Shown here piece after piece: positions 1 through 9,697 of a DNA stretch of 43,893 bases. The notes beneath the pieces were generated by a model, which saw only the letters and a list, made by a program, of their open reading frames with translations, was not told the origin of the DNA and made no database searches. The position numbers and the translations under genes are program-made. Numbering within the stretch: the stretch's first letter is position 1; each line of letters opens with the position of its first letter. Source of the DNA: an uncultured Clostridia bacterium (GTDB lineage: Bacteria > Bacillota > Clostridia > UBA1381); NCBI GenBank assembly GCA_904395315.1, contig CAJFNT010000090.1, positions 1 through 43,893 on the forward strand, written 5' to 3'.

Positions 1-435
1 GCGAACAACGCATACGAACTTATCATTTTTGACCGCTGTCACCTGGAGCTCAATAAGGCCATCATCGATAAGTATACGACTGCCCACCGAAACATCATTG
101 GGCAATTCCGGATATGTTATTGAAACCATCTGATCGTCGCCTTCCACATCATTTGTGCAAAGCGTAAAAGTCTGCCCCGCTTTAAGCGTCACTTTGCCGT
201 TTTTAAATGTCTTCAGTCTTATCTCCGGTCCTTTTGTATCGAGAAGAATGGCAACAGGCAGATCCAGCTCATCACGAACCTTCTTGATCCTGTCTACCAT
301 TTCCTTTGCAGCCTCATGCGTGCCATGCGAAAAATTGATCCTTGCAACATCCATTCCGGCAAGCATAAGCTCTCTCAACATATCCTCACTGTTCGTTGCC
401 GGGCCAATCGTACATACAATTTTTGTCTTTCTCAT
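1..435 (-). CDS. pyk: Pyruvate kinase, N-terminal part (truncated by window edge)
   Basis: Reverse-strand translation from ATG at 435: MRKTKIVCTIGPATNSEDMLRELMLAGMDVARINFSHGTHEAAKEMV..., the diagnostic pyruvate kinase N-terminus; runs off the window at base 1. Confidence 0.95.
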   Translation of the reverse strand, partial: MRKTKIVCTIGPATNSEDMLRELMLAGMDVARINFSHGTHEAAKEMVDRIKKVRDELDLPVAILLDTKGPEIRLKTFKNGKVTLKAGQTFTLCTNDVEGDDQMVSITYPELPNDVSVGSRILIDDGLIELQVTAVKNDKFVCVVR

Positions 436-603
436 AAACGTGCTCCTTTAAAAATTATAGCTTAATTTTTCGAAAGATCAACAATACGTTAATATCTCGA
501 AACAGCATCTTCATCTGAATGCATTATAATGATGCTACTGCTTACTTATATAACAAATAAATACAATATTATTAATGTGAATTTCTTACTTTAAACAGAC
601 AAC

Positions 604-630
604 AAGGGGTATCGAAAAACAATACCCCTA
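604..630 (-). terminator. Probable terminator hairpin downstream of pfkA
   Basis: AGGGGTAT-cgaaaaac-AATACCCCT inverted repeat just after the pfkA stop; the U-run on the minus strand is weak. Confidence 0.5.
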
Positions 631-635
631 AATAT

Positions 636-1613
636 TTATACACTGAGCTTACGAGCAAGCTGTATAAGCTCCTCCGATATTTCCTTGTGCATATCAAGAC
701 CTTCATTTATGTCTACATCTGTTATCTCGCCCTTTTGCATACAAACTATCCTGTTTGCTTTTCCCTCTAAGAGCAGCTCTACACATCTCGCACCCATTTG
801 ACTCGCAATCACTCTATCACGTACAGTCGGCGAACCGCCGCGCTGAACATGCCCAAGTATTGTAGCTCTTGACTCGATACCTGTTTTTGCCTCGATCTCT
901 TTTGCCATATCAATAACACCGCCTATGCCCTCGGCAACCACAATTATCGCATGCTTCTTGCCGCGCGTCTTTGCCTCAAGTATAGGTCTTAAAACATCCT
1001 CATCGAAGTCATATTTCTTTTCCGGTATCAATATCACTTCCGCCCCGCACGCAATACCTGCTTCAAGGGCTATATATCCTGCTGCGCGTCCCATAACTTC
1101 GATCACAGAGCAACGTTCATGGCTTGATGCAGTATCTCTTATCTTGTCCACCGCGTCTTTTACCGTGTTGAGACAAGTATCATAGCCTACTGTATATTCA
1201 GAACAATTTATATCGTTATCTATAGTACCCGGCATTGCAACAGTTGGCAAACCGGCATTCGAAAGATCTCTCGCACCTCTGAATGAACCGTCACCGCCTA
1301 TAACAACAAGTCCGTCAAGCCCGAATACCCTTGCTATCTGACATGCGCGCGCTACGCCTGCCTTTTCTTTAAACTCAAGACATCTGGCTGTCATAAGACA
1401 CGTTCCGCCTCTTTGAAGAGTTTCGGAAACTGACCTTGCATTCATTTCCTCCATTTCTCCATTTATAAGTCCATTATATCCTCTTTTTACTCCCATAACC
1501 TTAAGGCCATGATATGCTCCGGTTCTGACCACAGCTCTTATAGCGGCATTCATTCCGGGCGCATCGCCTCCGCTTGTGAGCACACCAATAGTTCTGATGC
1601 TTCTGTTTTCCAT
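636..1613 (-). CDS. pfkA: ATP-dependent 6-phosphofructokinase
   Basis: 325 aa ORF with IGVLTSGGDAPGMNAAIRAVVR, GGDGSFRGA, GTIDNDI motifs of PfkA. Confidence 0.97.
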   Translation of the reverse strand: MENRSIRTIGVLTSGGDAPGMNAAIRAVVRTGAYHGLKVMGVKRGYNGLINGEMEEMNARSVSETLQRGGTCLMTARCLEFKEKAGVARACQIARVFGLDGLVVIGGDGSFRGARDLSNAGLPTVAMPGTIDNDINCSEYTVGYDTCLNTVKDAVDKIRDTASSHERCSVIEVMGRAAGYIALEAGIACGAEVILIPEKKYDFDEDVLRPILEAKTRGKKHAIIVVAEGIGGVIDMAKEIEAKTGIESRATILGHVQRGGSPTVRDRVIASQMGARCVELLLEGKANRIVCMQKGEITDVDINEGLDMHKEISEELIQLARKLSV

Positions 1614-1710
1614 TGTAGAGCCTCCTACTTTATGTTATTTGCCGCGTCAACGCCGCAGCATAATTTTATCATTATAAAAATCGCTGAACAATATGATCAG
1701 ACTGCTATTC

Positions 1711-1914
1711 CTAACTTTCGGACAGCTCAGTATCGAATATTACATCCTGTGCTTCGTCAAGTTCCGTTTGCGGTACAAGTATCTCATATGCAGAGCACCC
1801 GCCGACTTCATCCACAGCAGATCGCATCATTGTCATAATATCACATTTATTCAAAGCAGATAAAAGCTTATTTATCTTTTCCTTGTCCCGCGATATATAC
1901 ACAACCATCCACAT
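1711..1914 (-). CDS. Small conserved protein (DUF2007-like signal-transducer fold suspected)
   Basis: 67 aa ORF tightly spaced between mtrB and pfkA; MWMVVYISRDKEKINKLLSALNK...YEILVPQTELDEAQDVIFD pattern. Confidence 0.7.
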   Translation of the reverse strand: MWMVVYISRDKEKINKLLSALNKCDIMTMMRSAVDEVGGCSAYEILVPQTELDEAQDVIFDTELSES

Positions 1915-1925
1915 ATAACAACCTC

Positions 1926-2147
1926 TTATTCGGAAAGCACTTTCCCATGCTTTGTGTAGATCTCCGCTTTGCCGGAAATTTTCATTGCTGATGTTATTTC
2001 CGTGAACTGCGCCATATATACCTGTCCCTTCTCCAGATGCTCTGTATGATGGAATCTGGTATCGCGCCCTCTTGTAAGACCTATTATATCCACTCCGTTT
2101 TCCAAAGCTTTTATCACAATATAATCCCCGGATGAATATTCTTCCAT
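1926..2147 (-). CDS. mtrB: Tryptophan RNA-binding attenuation protein (TRAP/MtrB) homologue
   Basis: 73 aa; [55 protein letters not shown] aligns end to end without gaps with B. subtilis TRAP ([55 protein letters not shown]) as recalled from memory. Confidence 0.9.
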   Translation of the reverse strand: MEEYSSGDYIVIKALENGVDIIGLTRGRDTRFHHTEHLEKGQVYMAQFTEITSAMKISGKAEIYTKHGKVLSE

Positions 2148-2411
2148 TTTTAGATTACCTCCGTTTCAACACGTTGCTATCCGCGCTAAGCTGTTTCGGG
2201 TACGATATAAGCTATACATTTACCCACTATTTATATAATATACTATTTCTTCAAAAATTTCAAGCGTTATTTGATATGATAATACTACATTTAATCATAT
2301 CATATTTTGTGTATTTTCACAATTTTTTCGAAAAAGCACCGAAATTTTCATCAATTATTTGAACATTTTATACTAAACAGGGGCATTTATATACAAAAAA
2401 TGTATTTTCGG

Positions 2412-5400
2412 TTAGTTCTTGAATACGACATTCTCCTCGCCAAATTCATATTTCAGCTCTCTCACAGCCGATGCGGATCCGTTAAAATAAAGATCTCTCG
2501 GCACCCTTGATTGTTTTTTTGTATCGGTAAAATACAACCTTACTTCTATATCGCCTCTGAACGGCGCAAGTGCCTCACGCACATCTTCAAGTGATTTCGC
2601 ATCCTTTGTCTCGAGCCTTATATATAAACGTCTGTTCCCTGTATCAGCATCACTGCTATTTCCATTAAATTTCTGCTTTGCAGCGTTTCTTTTTTGAGTG
2701 TTGATAGATTCTCTTTCTATTGCATCCTCAAGCGGTTCCGCCTCATTTAACAGCAATTTCGGAGTTTCATCTTCCCGTATACTTAGCGTTCCCGCAGCAA
2801 GAACAGTTCTTCCTTCCTGCAGCATGCTCGAAAATCTTGCAAGCACTTTCGGAAACACAAGGCATTCCACATAACCGAAAGCATCTTCCAAAGTTACAAA
2901 CGCCATCTGAGATTTCGCCCTTGTGATCTTATTCTTCCTCGCCTCTATAATGCCTCCGATCATCACTCTGTCACCGTCATTTAATCCATTCCCAGAATGC
3001 ACGAATTCACCGTCTTCATTTTTTACTACGCTTTCATTTATATCGGCCGTAGTATTTGCGCCTATCTGCTTAAGTTTGACCGTATATTCATCCATTGGAT
3101 GACCCGAAAAATACATGCCTATAGACTGTTTCTCCATCCTGAGCAGCTCTCTTTGGGGGAATTCATCTATATCAGGCAATGCGATCTCGGGTTTTTCATC
3201 TATTTCATCAAATAGCGACATCTGTCCCGATATATTCTCACGAGCCGCTGCGGCAGAATCACTTATAGCATCCTCATAAACACGCATGAGCTGAGAACGC
3301 TTTATTCCCATAGAATCGAATGCGCCGCACATTATAAGCCCCTCTACCGCGCGTTTATTCATATCGGCACCGCTCATTCTGTCTATAAAATCAGAAAAGG
3401 TTTTAAAACTCCCATTTCTGTCACGCTCCAGCAACATATGATCTATAAACGCTTTTCCGACATTTTTGACAGCGGCAAGACCAAACCTGATCGCATTGTT
3501 TTCCACTGTAAATCCGAGACGGCTTTTATTCACATCTGGCGGCAGACGGTCAATGCCCATCTCCTTACAGTTTATGATATAATGATTGATTTTATCCGTC
3601 TCTTCTATTGTAGAGATCAAAGCAGCCATATATTCTACCGGATAAAAAGTTTTCAGGTATGCCGTTTGATAAGCGACGAAAGCATAGGCAGCAGCATGCG
3701 ACTTATTGAAAGCATAATTTGCAAAATCGTTGATCTCATTAAATATAGATATTGCCGTCTCCTCATCTATGCCGTTTTTAATACATCCCGGAATGGATCC
3801 ATCCTCACTGCCGTAAATAAAATTACGGCGCTCGATCTTCATCTGATCTGCCTTCTTTTTTGAAATCACGCGTCTCAGCTGATCGGCTTTACCGAGTGAA
3901 TACCCCGCAAGTACACGGACTATCTCAAGCACCTGTTCCTGATAAACCATACATCCGTATGTTACATCCAGGATAGGTTCAAGCAGCGGATGCTTATATG
4001 TTACATCCTGAGGATTTCGCTTATTGTGAATATATCTCGGTATCTGCTCCATCGGTCCTGGTCTGTACAGGGATACTCCGGCTATTATATCTTCAAGACT
4101 ATCCGGCTTAAGTTCTGTCATAAATGACTGCATACCGGCGCTTTCAAGCTGGAACACACCATCCGTGTTTCCAGAAGATATAAGTTCAAACACCTCAGGT
4201 CTGTCATAGTCTATTTTCTCTATATCTATGTCAATGCCCCTTGTACTCTTTATTATATCCAAAGCGCTTGAGATCACTGTCAAGTTCCTGAGTCCAAGAA
4301 AATCCATCTTTAAAAGTCCAAGACTTTCCACGGTATCTTTGGGGAACTGAGTAGTTATGAAATTATCCTTGTTTAAAGTAAGCGGTACATAATTTACTAT
4401 TGGCTCACCTGTTATAACCACTCCGGCCGCATGCGTTGACGCATGCCTCGGAAGTCCTTCAAGAACTCTTGAAGTATCTATAAGACGCTTTACCTGCTGA
4501 TCCGAATCATACAGAGCCTTCAGCTCTGGTGATGTTTCCAGAGCCTCATCCAAAGTTATTTTCAGAGTTGTAGGCACAAGTTTTGCCACTCTGTCCACAT
4601 CCGCATATGGCATATTAAGAGCTCTTCCCACATCTCTTATCGCCAATTTTGCCTTCATTGTTCCAAATGTAACGATCTGCGCCACATTGTCCGCTCCGTA
4701 TTTTTCAACAACATACTCTATGACTTTCTGCCGTCCCTCCGGCTCAAAGTCAATATCTATATCAGGCATACTTACTCGTTCAGGGTTCAAAAAACGCTCA
4801 AAAATAAGAGAATATCTTATCGGATCTATACTTGTTATCCCTAATGTATATGAAACAAGACTTCCCGCCGCGCTTCCTCTTCCGGGGCCAACGCTAACAC
4901 CGTGCGTCTTTGCAAAATGTATAAAATCACGAACTATAAGGAAATAATCAATAAATCCCATACGCTTTATAACGCCCAGCTCATACTCGAGCCTGTCCCT
5001 AAGCTCATCTGTTATATTCTCATAATGCTCTTCCAGCCCTTCAAAGCAAAGAGATGAAAGATACTCAAACGCATCTCTTCCATCCGGCACATCGAACTTC
5101 GGCAGATGCCGAGTCTCAAAATCAAAGTCTACATTACATCTTTTCGCGATCTTCGCCGTGTTATCTATAGCTTCTGGTATATTTGAAAACAGTTCACGCA
5201 TTTGTTCTTCAGACTTCAGATAGAATTCTCTCGTCTCAAATCTCATCCTATCCTCATCATCCACTGTTTTTTCCATCTGAATACACATCAATACATCTTG
5301 ATAGAACGCGTCGTTCTCCGTAAGATAATGTATATCGTTCGTTGCAACAAGTCCGAGATCCAATTCTCTTGCCAGATCAATAAGTTCAGGCAATATTCTT

Positions 5401-5948
5401 TTTTGATCTGCCAAACCATGATCCTGCAATTCTATAAAAAAGTTATCTCTTCCGAAAATATCTAAATATTCTTCCGCTGCCTTTTTTGCGCCGACATGGT
5501 CGCCATTAACAAGAGCCTTAGGTATCTCTCCGGCCAAACATGCCGAAAGAGCTATTATTCCCTCCGAGTGAGAACGCAAAAGTTCCTTGTCCACTCTCGG
5601 CTTATAATAATAGCCCTCTATACATCCCATGCTTACAAGATATATCAGATTTTTATATCCCGTTTGATTTTCCGCAAGCAAAATAAGATGTGAATATTTA
5701 TTATCCACGCCATACACTTTATCAAACCTTGATCCGGGCGCAACATATACTTCACAGCCTATTATCGGTTTGATACCATTATCTCTGCACTCACGATAAA
5801 AATCCACCACACCGTACATTGTTCCATGGTCGGTTATGGCACAGCTCTCCATTCCAAGCTCCTTTACTCTGGCTACGAGCTTCTTTATGCTTGCCTCACC
5901 GTCCAGCAAACTATATTCGGTATGAGTATGAAGATGGCAAAATGCCAT
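2412..5948 (-). CDS. dnaE: DNA polymerase III subunit alpha
   Basis: 1178 aa; N-terminal PHP domain (FCHLHTHTEYSLLDG), GPGRGSAAGSLVSY, PDIDIDFEPEGR, YRPGPMEQIP motifs. Confidence 0.97.
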   Translation of the reverse strand: MAFCHLHTHTEYSLLDGEASIKKLVARVKELGMESCAITDHGTMYGVVDFYRECRDNGIKPIIGCEVYVAPGSRFDKVYGVDNKYSHLILLAENQTGYKNLIYLVSMGCIEGYYYKPRVDKELLRSHSEGIIALSACLAGEIPKALVNGDHVGAKKAAEEYLDIFGRDNFFIELQDHGLADQKRILPELIDLARELDLGLVATNDIHYLTENDAFYQDVLMCIQMEKTVDDEDRMRFETREFYLKSEEQMRELFSNIPEAIDNTAKIAKRCNVDFDFETRHLPKFDVPDGRDAFEYLSSLCFEGLEEHYENITDELRDRLEYELGVIKRMGFIDYFLIVRDFIHFAKTHGVSVGPGRGSAAGSLVSYTLGITSIDPIRYSLIFERFLNPERVSMPDIDIDFEPEGRQKVIEYVVEKYGADNVAQIVTFGTMKAKLAIRDVGRALNMPYADVDRVAKLVPTTLKITLDEALETSPELKALYDSDQQVKRLIDTSRVLEGLPRHASTHAAGVVITGEPIVNYVPLTLNKDNFITTQFPKDTVESLGLLKMDFLGLRNLTVISSALDIIKSTRGIDIDIEKIDYDRPEVFELISSGNTDGVFQLESAGMQSFMTELKPDSLEDIIAGVSLYRPGPMEQIPRYIHNKRNPQDVTYKHPLLEPILDVTYGCMVYQEQVLEIVRVLAGYSLGKADQLRRVISKKKADQMKIERRNFIYGSEDGSIPGCIKNGIDEETAISIFNEINDFANYAFNKSHAAAYAFVAYQTAYLKTFYPVEYMAALISTIEETDKINHYIINCKEMGIDRLPPDVNKSRLGFTVENNAIRFGLAAVKNVGKAFIDHMLLERDRNGSFKTFSDFIDRMSGADMNKRAVEGLIMCGAFDSMGIKRSQLMRVYEDAISDSAAAARENISGQMSLFDEIDEKPEIALPDIDEFPQRELLRMEKQSIGMYFSGHPMDEYTVKLKQIGANTTADINESVVKNEDGEFVHSGNGLNDGDRVMIGGIIEARKNKITRAKSQMAFVTLEDAFGYVECLVFPKVLARFSSMLQEGRTVLAAGTLSIREDETPKLLLNEAEPLEDAIERESINTQKRNAAKQKFNGNSSDADTGNRRLYIRLETKDAKSLEDVREALAPFRGDIEVRLYFTDTKKQSRVPRDLYFNGSASAVRELKYEFGEENVVFKN

Positions 5949-6050
5949 GATATACCCTCCTCTATATATTTACACAAAAGTATATACGCCATAAAAACAA
6001 ACTTGTCACAGCGTATATTCTCTGATCATCTTCTGAATTGCTAAATATCC

Positions 6051-6920
6051 TCAATTTTCAGCTTCTGTCCGCGTATCTATACTTTCCGCGTATCTGATTA
6101 TGCGGCTCAGTCTATGATTTACACCTGATTTCCCTATCCCCTGACTCGTCATTTTGCCAAGCTCCTCCATGCTGACATCCGGATATTTTAATCTAAGCTC
6201 GCCTATCTCTCTAAGGACATCAGGCAATGTCTGCCATTTACGTGCTGATTTAATTTTCTTTATCGCTGCGATCTGTTTCGAGCTTGCCTTAGCCTGCTTA
6301 TTCAGATTTGCACTGTCACAATTGACCTGACGTATGATCGAGTTCTTCATCTCTTTTTCAACCTGTGCTGATATTATCTCAAGTCCGGCTCTTCCGCCGC
6401 TCATATATCCTAAAATATCGGCTATATTGCCGCTTTCTTTTATATATACTATCTCCCTGCCTTTTCTGACAGTTCTTTTAGCTTTCACTTCTAACTTCTG
6501 CAAACAATCTATGAGTATAAATGCCCCGCGTTCGGATTTTGTGTCGAATTCCATATGATATTCCTTTTTGGGGTCACTTACAGAACCTCCGCCAAGAAAC
6601 GCACCGCGAATATATGCTCTCACGCAACATAAATTTTTCGGAATATATCCTATCAGTTCATCCCTCATTTTTGTCAACAGATACTCATTATCTATAACGA
6701 TTTTTCCGTCATAACTGATATCCGTTCCGAATTCTTCAAAAATAGATTTACATACACGTTTTAACACAAAATCGGATGATGAGTTAAATCTTGGAGTGTC
6801 ATCCTCGATACGTCCGGTAAAGTCAAACACTCCCGCCAATTCAGCCTTGCGGCATTCTTCACATTCATACGCTGTTTCACACAAACACTGTTTAATTTCC
6901 GATGAAAAAGACATTTTCAC
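6051..6920 (-). CDS. whiA: DNA-binding protein WhiA
   Basis: 289 aa; LAGlIDADG-like N-domain (RAYIRGAFLGGGSVSDPKKEYHMEF) plus C-terminal HTH (LRLKYPDVSMEELGKMTSQGIGKSGVNHRLSRI); next to yvcK and rapZ. Confidence 0.93.
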   Translation of the reverse strand: MKMSFSSEIKQCLCETAYECEECRKAELAGVFDFTGRIEDDTPRFNSSSDFVLKRVCKSIFEEFGTDISYDGKIVIDNEYLLTKMRDELIGYIPKNLCCVRAYIRGAFLGGGSVSDPKKEYHMEFDTKSERGAFILIDCLQKLEVKAKRTVRKGREIVYIKESGNIADILGYMSGGRAGLEIISAQVEKEMKNSIIRQVNCDSANLNKQAKASSKQIAAIKKIKSARKWQTLPDVLREIGELRLKYPDVSMEELGKMTSQGIGKSGVNHRLSRIIRYAESIDTRTEAEN

Positions 6921-6939
6921 CTATCCTTCCATAAAAGAA

Positions 6940-7890
6940 CTATTCTCCGAGTCTTGCGATACCTCTCGCAAGTCTTATAAAATTATGGCGTATCTGTCCG
7001 TTTTTCACCAAAAACATATTGCCATGCAGAACATTCACTCGCTTTGCAAGCTCATCTATACCGGCCTCTACAGGGACAGAGCCTTCCGCCGCGTATGTCT
7101 CTTTAACGCTGTCAGGTATCGGCGCATCATTCACAACTATGTAATCTGCAATACCCTTATACGAATGCTTTTCAACAGCATCAAGATGATCCGCGGCAGA
7201 CATTCCGTCTGTCTCACCCGGCTCAGTCATTATATTACAAACATATACCTTCTTTGCGCTGCTGTCCGAAATAGCCTGTATTATACCGTCAACAAGAAGA
7301 TTAGGTATCACACTCGTATAAAGACTTCCCGGACCAAGCACAACTATATCAGCCTCTTTGATCGCGTTTACCGCGCTCTCAACAGGTCTCGCCCAGGCCG
7401 GATTTATAAATACGCGCTCTATAGGCGCAGCTCCCGCCGGTCTTTCTCCTATATTTGATTCGCCATATATAATATTTCCGTCTGTCAGTTCGGCCCCGAG
7501 AGTTATCGAATCATTCGATACGGGAATAACCTTTCCCGATATCCCTACCAATCGACTAAGCTTAGATACCGCCTCGTCAAAATTCTCAGAATTCTCATTG
7601 ATAGCCGCAAGCAGCATATTACCTACTGTATGCCCTTCGAACACACCCTCGCGAAATCTGTAATTCAACAGATCGGCATATTGTTCATCCATGTCGATAA
7701 GCGCCGCGATACAATTTCTCACATCTCCCGGAGGGAGCATCCCCATATCGCTGCGCAGAACACCGGACGAGCCTCCGTCATCGGCCACGGAAACTATGGC
7801 AGTTATCTGCCTTGTATGAAGCTTTAAACCTTTAAGCATAGTCGAAAGACCTGTGCCTCCGCCTATAGCTGCAATTTTCAATTCACTCAT
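6940..7890 (-). CDS. yvcK: Gluconeogenesis factor YvcK/CofD-like
   Basis: 316 aa; AAIGGGTGLSTMLKGLK, VADDGGSSGVLRSD, LGPGSLYTSVIPNLLV motifs. Confidence 0.95.
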   Translation of the reverse strand: MSELKIAAIGGGTGLSTMLKGLKLHTRQITAIVSVADDGGSSGVLRSDMGMLPPGDVRNCIAALIDMDEQYADLLNYRFREGVFEGHTVGNMLLAAINENSENFDEAVSKLSRLVGISGKVIPVSNDSITLGAELTDGNIIYGESNIGERPAGAAPIERVFINPAWARPVESAVNAIKEADIVVLGPGSLYTSVIPNLLVDGIIQAISDSSAKKVYVCNIMTEPGETDGMSAADHLDAVEKHSYKGIADYIVVNDAPIPDSVKETYAAEGSVPVEAGIDELAKRVNVLHGNMFLVKNGQIRHNFIRLARGIARLGE

Positions 7891-8738
7891 ATTTTTATAT
7901 CTCTGTGAACGGTATCCACCGTATACCCCAACCCTTTGAGAAACTCCGCCAACTTGTTTGCCATTGTAACACTTCTATGATGTCCGCCGGTACATCCTAT
8001 AGCTATCATAAGAGAACGTCTTCCTTCCTCAACGTACAGCGGCACAAGGAACTCCATCATATCAGTGAGTTTATCAAAAAATTTCTGTGACGACGGAAAC
8101 TTCATAACATAATCCTGTACTTCCTTATCATTTCCGGTCTTATGCTTGAGATCCGGCTCATAAAAAGGATTTGGGAAACACCGCACATCAAAGACCAGAT
8201 CCGCATCCGTCGGTATCCCATGCTTGAATCCGAATGATACGACCTTTATCTCAAACATGGAATTCACAGCAGTCAGATTGTAAATATCCATAAATCGATC
8301 ACGCAGCTGACTGCTTGTCATATACGATGTATCTATTACATAATCTGAACATTCCCTAAGTTTGTACAGCATCTTCCTCTCCTCTTGGATCGACGCAAGC
8401 AATCCATCAGGATTATTGAGAGGATGATTTCGACGTGTCTCCTTATATCTGCTCACAAGTGTATTGTCATTTGTATCAAGAAAAATAAGCCTTACATTAT
8501 ACTTCTCCCTGAGCTGCTCTACCTGTCCGAGCAGCTCATTTATCATATCTCCGACCCTTATATCTATAACAAGAGCTACGTTCCTGAACTTATCCTTCAC
8601 TGATGTAAGCATATTTGCAAGCATCGGGATAAGCGCAGGCGGCATATTATCTATGCAAAAATATCCGAGATCTTCAAAAAAATGTATAGCCTGCGTCTTT
8701 CCTGAGCCCGACATTCCGGTTAAAATAGTAAAATCCAT
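7887..8738 (-). CDS. rapZ: RNase adapter protein RapZ (YvcJ)
   Basis: 283 aa; Walker A GMSGSGKTQAIHFFEDLGYFCIDNMPP, C-terminal IGCTGGHHRSVTMANKLAE. Confidence 0.96.
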   Translation of the reverse strand: MDFTILTGMSGSGKTQAIHFFEDLGYFCIDNMPPALIPMLANMLTSVKDKFRNVALVIDIRVGDMINELLGQVEQLREKYNVRLIFLDTNDNTLVSRYKETRRNHPLNNPDGLLASIQEERKMLYKLRECSDYVIDTSYMTSSQLRDRFMDIYNLTAVNSMFEIKVVSFGFKHGIPTDADLVFDVRCFPNPFYEPDLKHKTGNDKEVQDYVMKFPSSQKFFDKLTDMMEFLVPLYVEEGRRSLMIAIGCTGGHHRSVTMANKLAEFLKGLGYTVDTVHRDIKI

Positions 8739-8766
8739 AAACGCACCTCCTTTATCGGCAGAAATG

Positions 8767-9630
8767 CTATCGCATATCCCCGATCAGACGTACCTCCGGC
8801 TCCAGACGCACGCCAAATTTTTTCTCAACTGTGTCCTGTATATATTTTATGAGTTCGACAACATCCGCCGCTGTCGCGCCTCCGTTATTTACAACAAATC
8901 CAGCATGCTTCTCACTGACAGAAGCTCCTCCTATAGAATATCCCATCAAGCCGGCATCCTGAATGAGCTTTCCGGCAAAATACCCTTCCGGTCTTTTAAA
9001 TGTACTGCCTGCAGACGGTTTTGAAAGCGGCTGTTTTTCACTTCTTCGCCTGCTGTACTCATCCATGGCTGATCGTATTTCATCAACATTCCCGTGTTTC
9101 AGGCCAAATGTAACAGAAACTATATATTTTCCTCCGTCCGAGAAAACACTTCTTCTGTAACCGAAACAGCAATCATAACCTTGGATCGTATGCATATCTC
9201 CCTTATCATCAATATATGTTACAGTTTTCACCACATTACCGATCTCTCCGCCATACGCTCCGGCATTCATAAAGACAGCTCCGCCTACAGTTCCCGGGAT
9301 CCCTGAGATCTCTTCAAATCCCGAAAGCGATGCGCGCATCGCCTCCGCTGCGACTTTAGACATCATCGCTCCGGCCTCCGCGGTTATCATATCACCGCTC
9401 ACTGTTATATCGGATAAATTTCTGCCTATCTGTATCACAAGACCGCGTATTCCGCCATCCCCGACAAGCATATTTGAACCGTTGCCCATTATCATATAAG
9501 GAACATCAAGTTCATTTGCAAGCCTTATCAGATCAGCCGCCTCATTTGAACTTTTTACACTTACGAATAGATCCGCAGGTCCGCCTATCTTAAATGACGT
9601 ATGAGCGCTCATCATCTCATTTTCAAGCAA
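8767..9630 (-). CDS. murB: UDP-N-acetylmuramate dehydrogenase (start uncertain, possibly 9675)
   Basis: HTSFKIGGPADLFV, GNGSNMLVGDGGIRG, GIPGTVGGAVFMNAGAYGGE, SAGSTFKRP. The reading frame stays open upstream to 9675 with MurB-like residues. Confidence 0.93.
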   Translation of the reverse strand: MLENEMMSAHTSFKIGGPADLFVSVKSSNEAADLIRLANELDVPYMIMGNGSNMLVGDGGIRGLVIQIGRNLSDITVSGDMITAEAGAMMSKVAAEAMRASLSGFEEISGIPGTVGGAVFMNAGAYGGEIGNVVKTVTYIDDKGDMHTIQGYDCCFGYRRSVFSDGGKYIVSVTFGLKHGNVDEIRSAMDEYSRRRSEKQPLSKPSAGSTFKRPEGYFAGKLIQDAGLMGYSIGGASVSEKHAGFVVNNGGATAADVVELIKYIQDTVEKKFGVRLEPEVRLIGDMR

Positions 9631-9697
9631 TCCATCCGAAACAGCTCTAAATCTATCGATTATCTCCTTATTAATAGTCGTTTTCCCCTTTCATATA

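Noticed and set aside
155-451. 98-aa plus-strand ORF in the track
   Set aside because: Antisense to pyruvate kinase; no family resemblance. The same applies to the many antisense ORFs over dnaE, yvcK, yhaN and the ABC genes.
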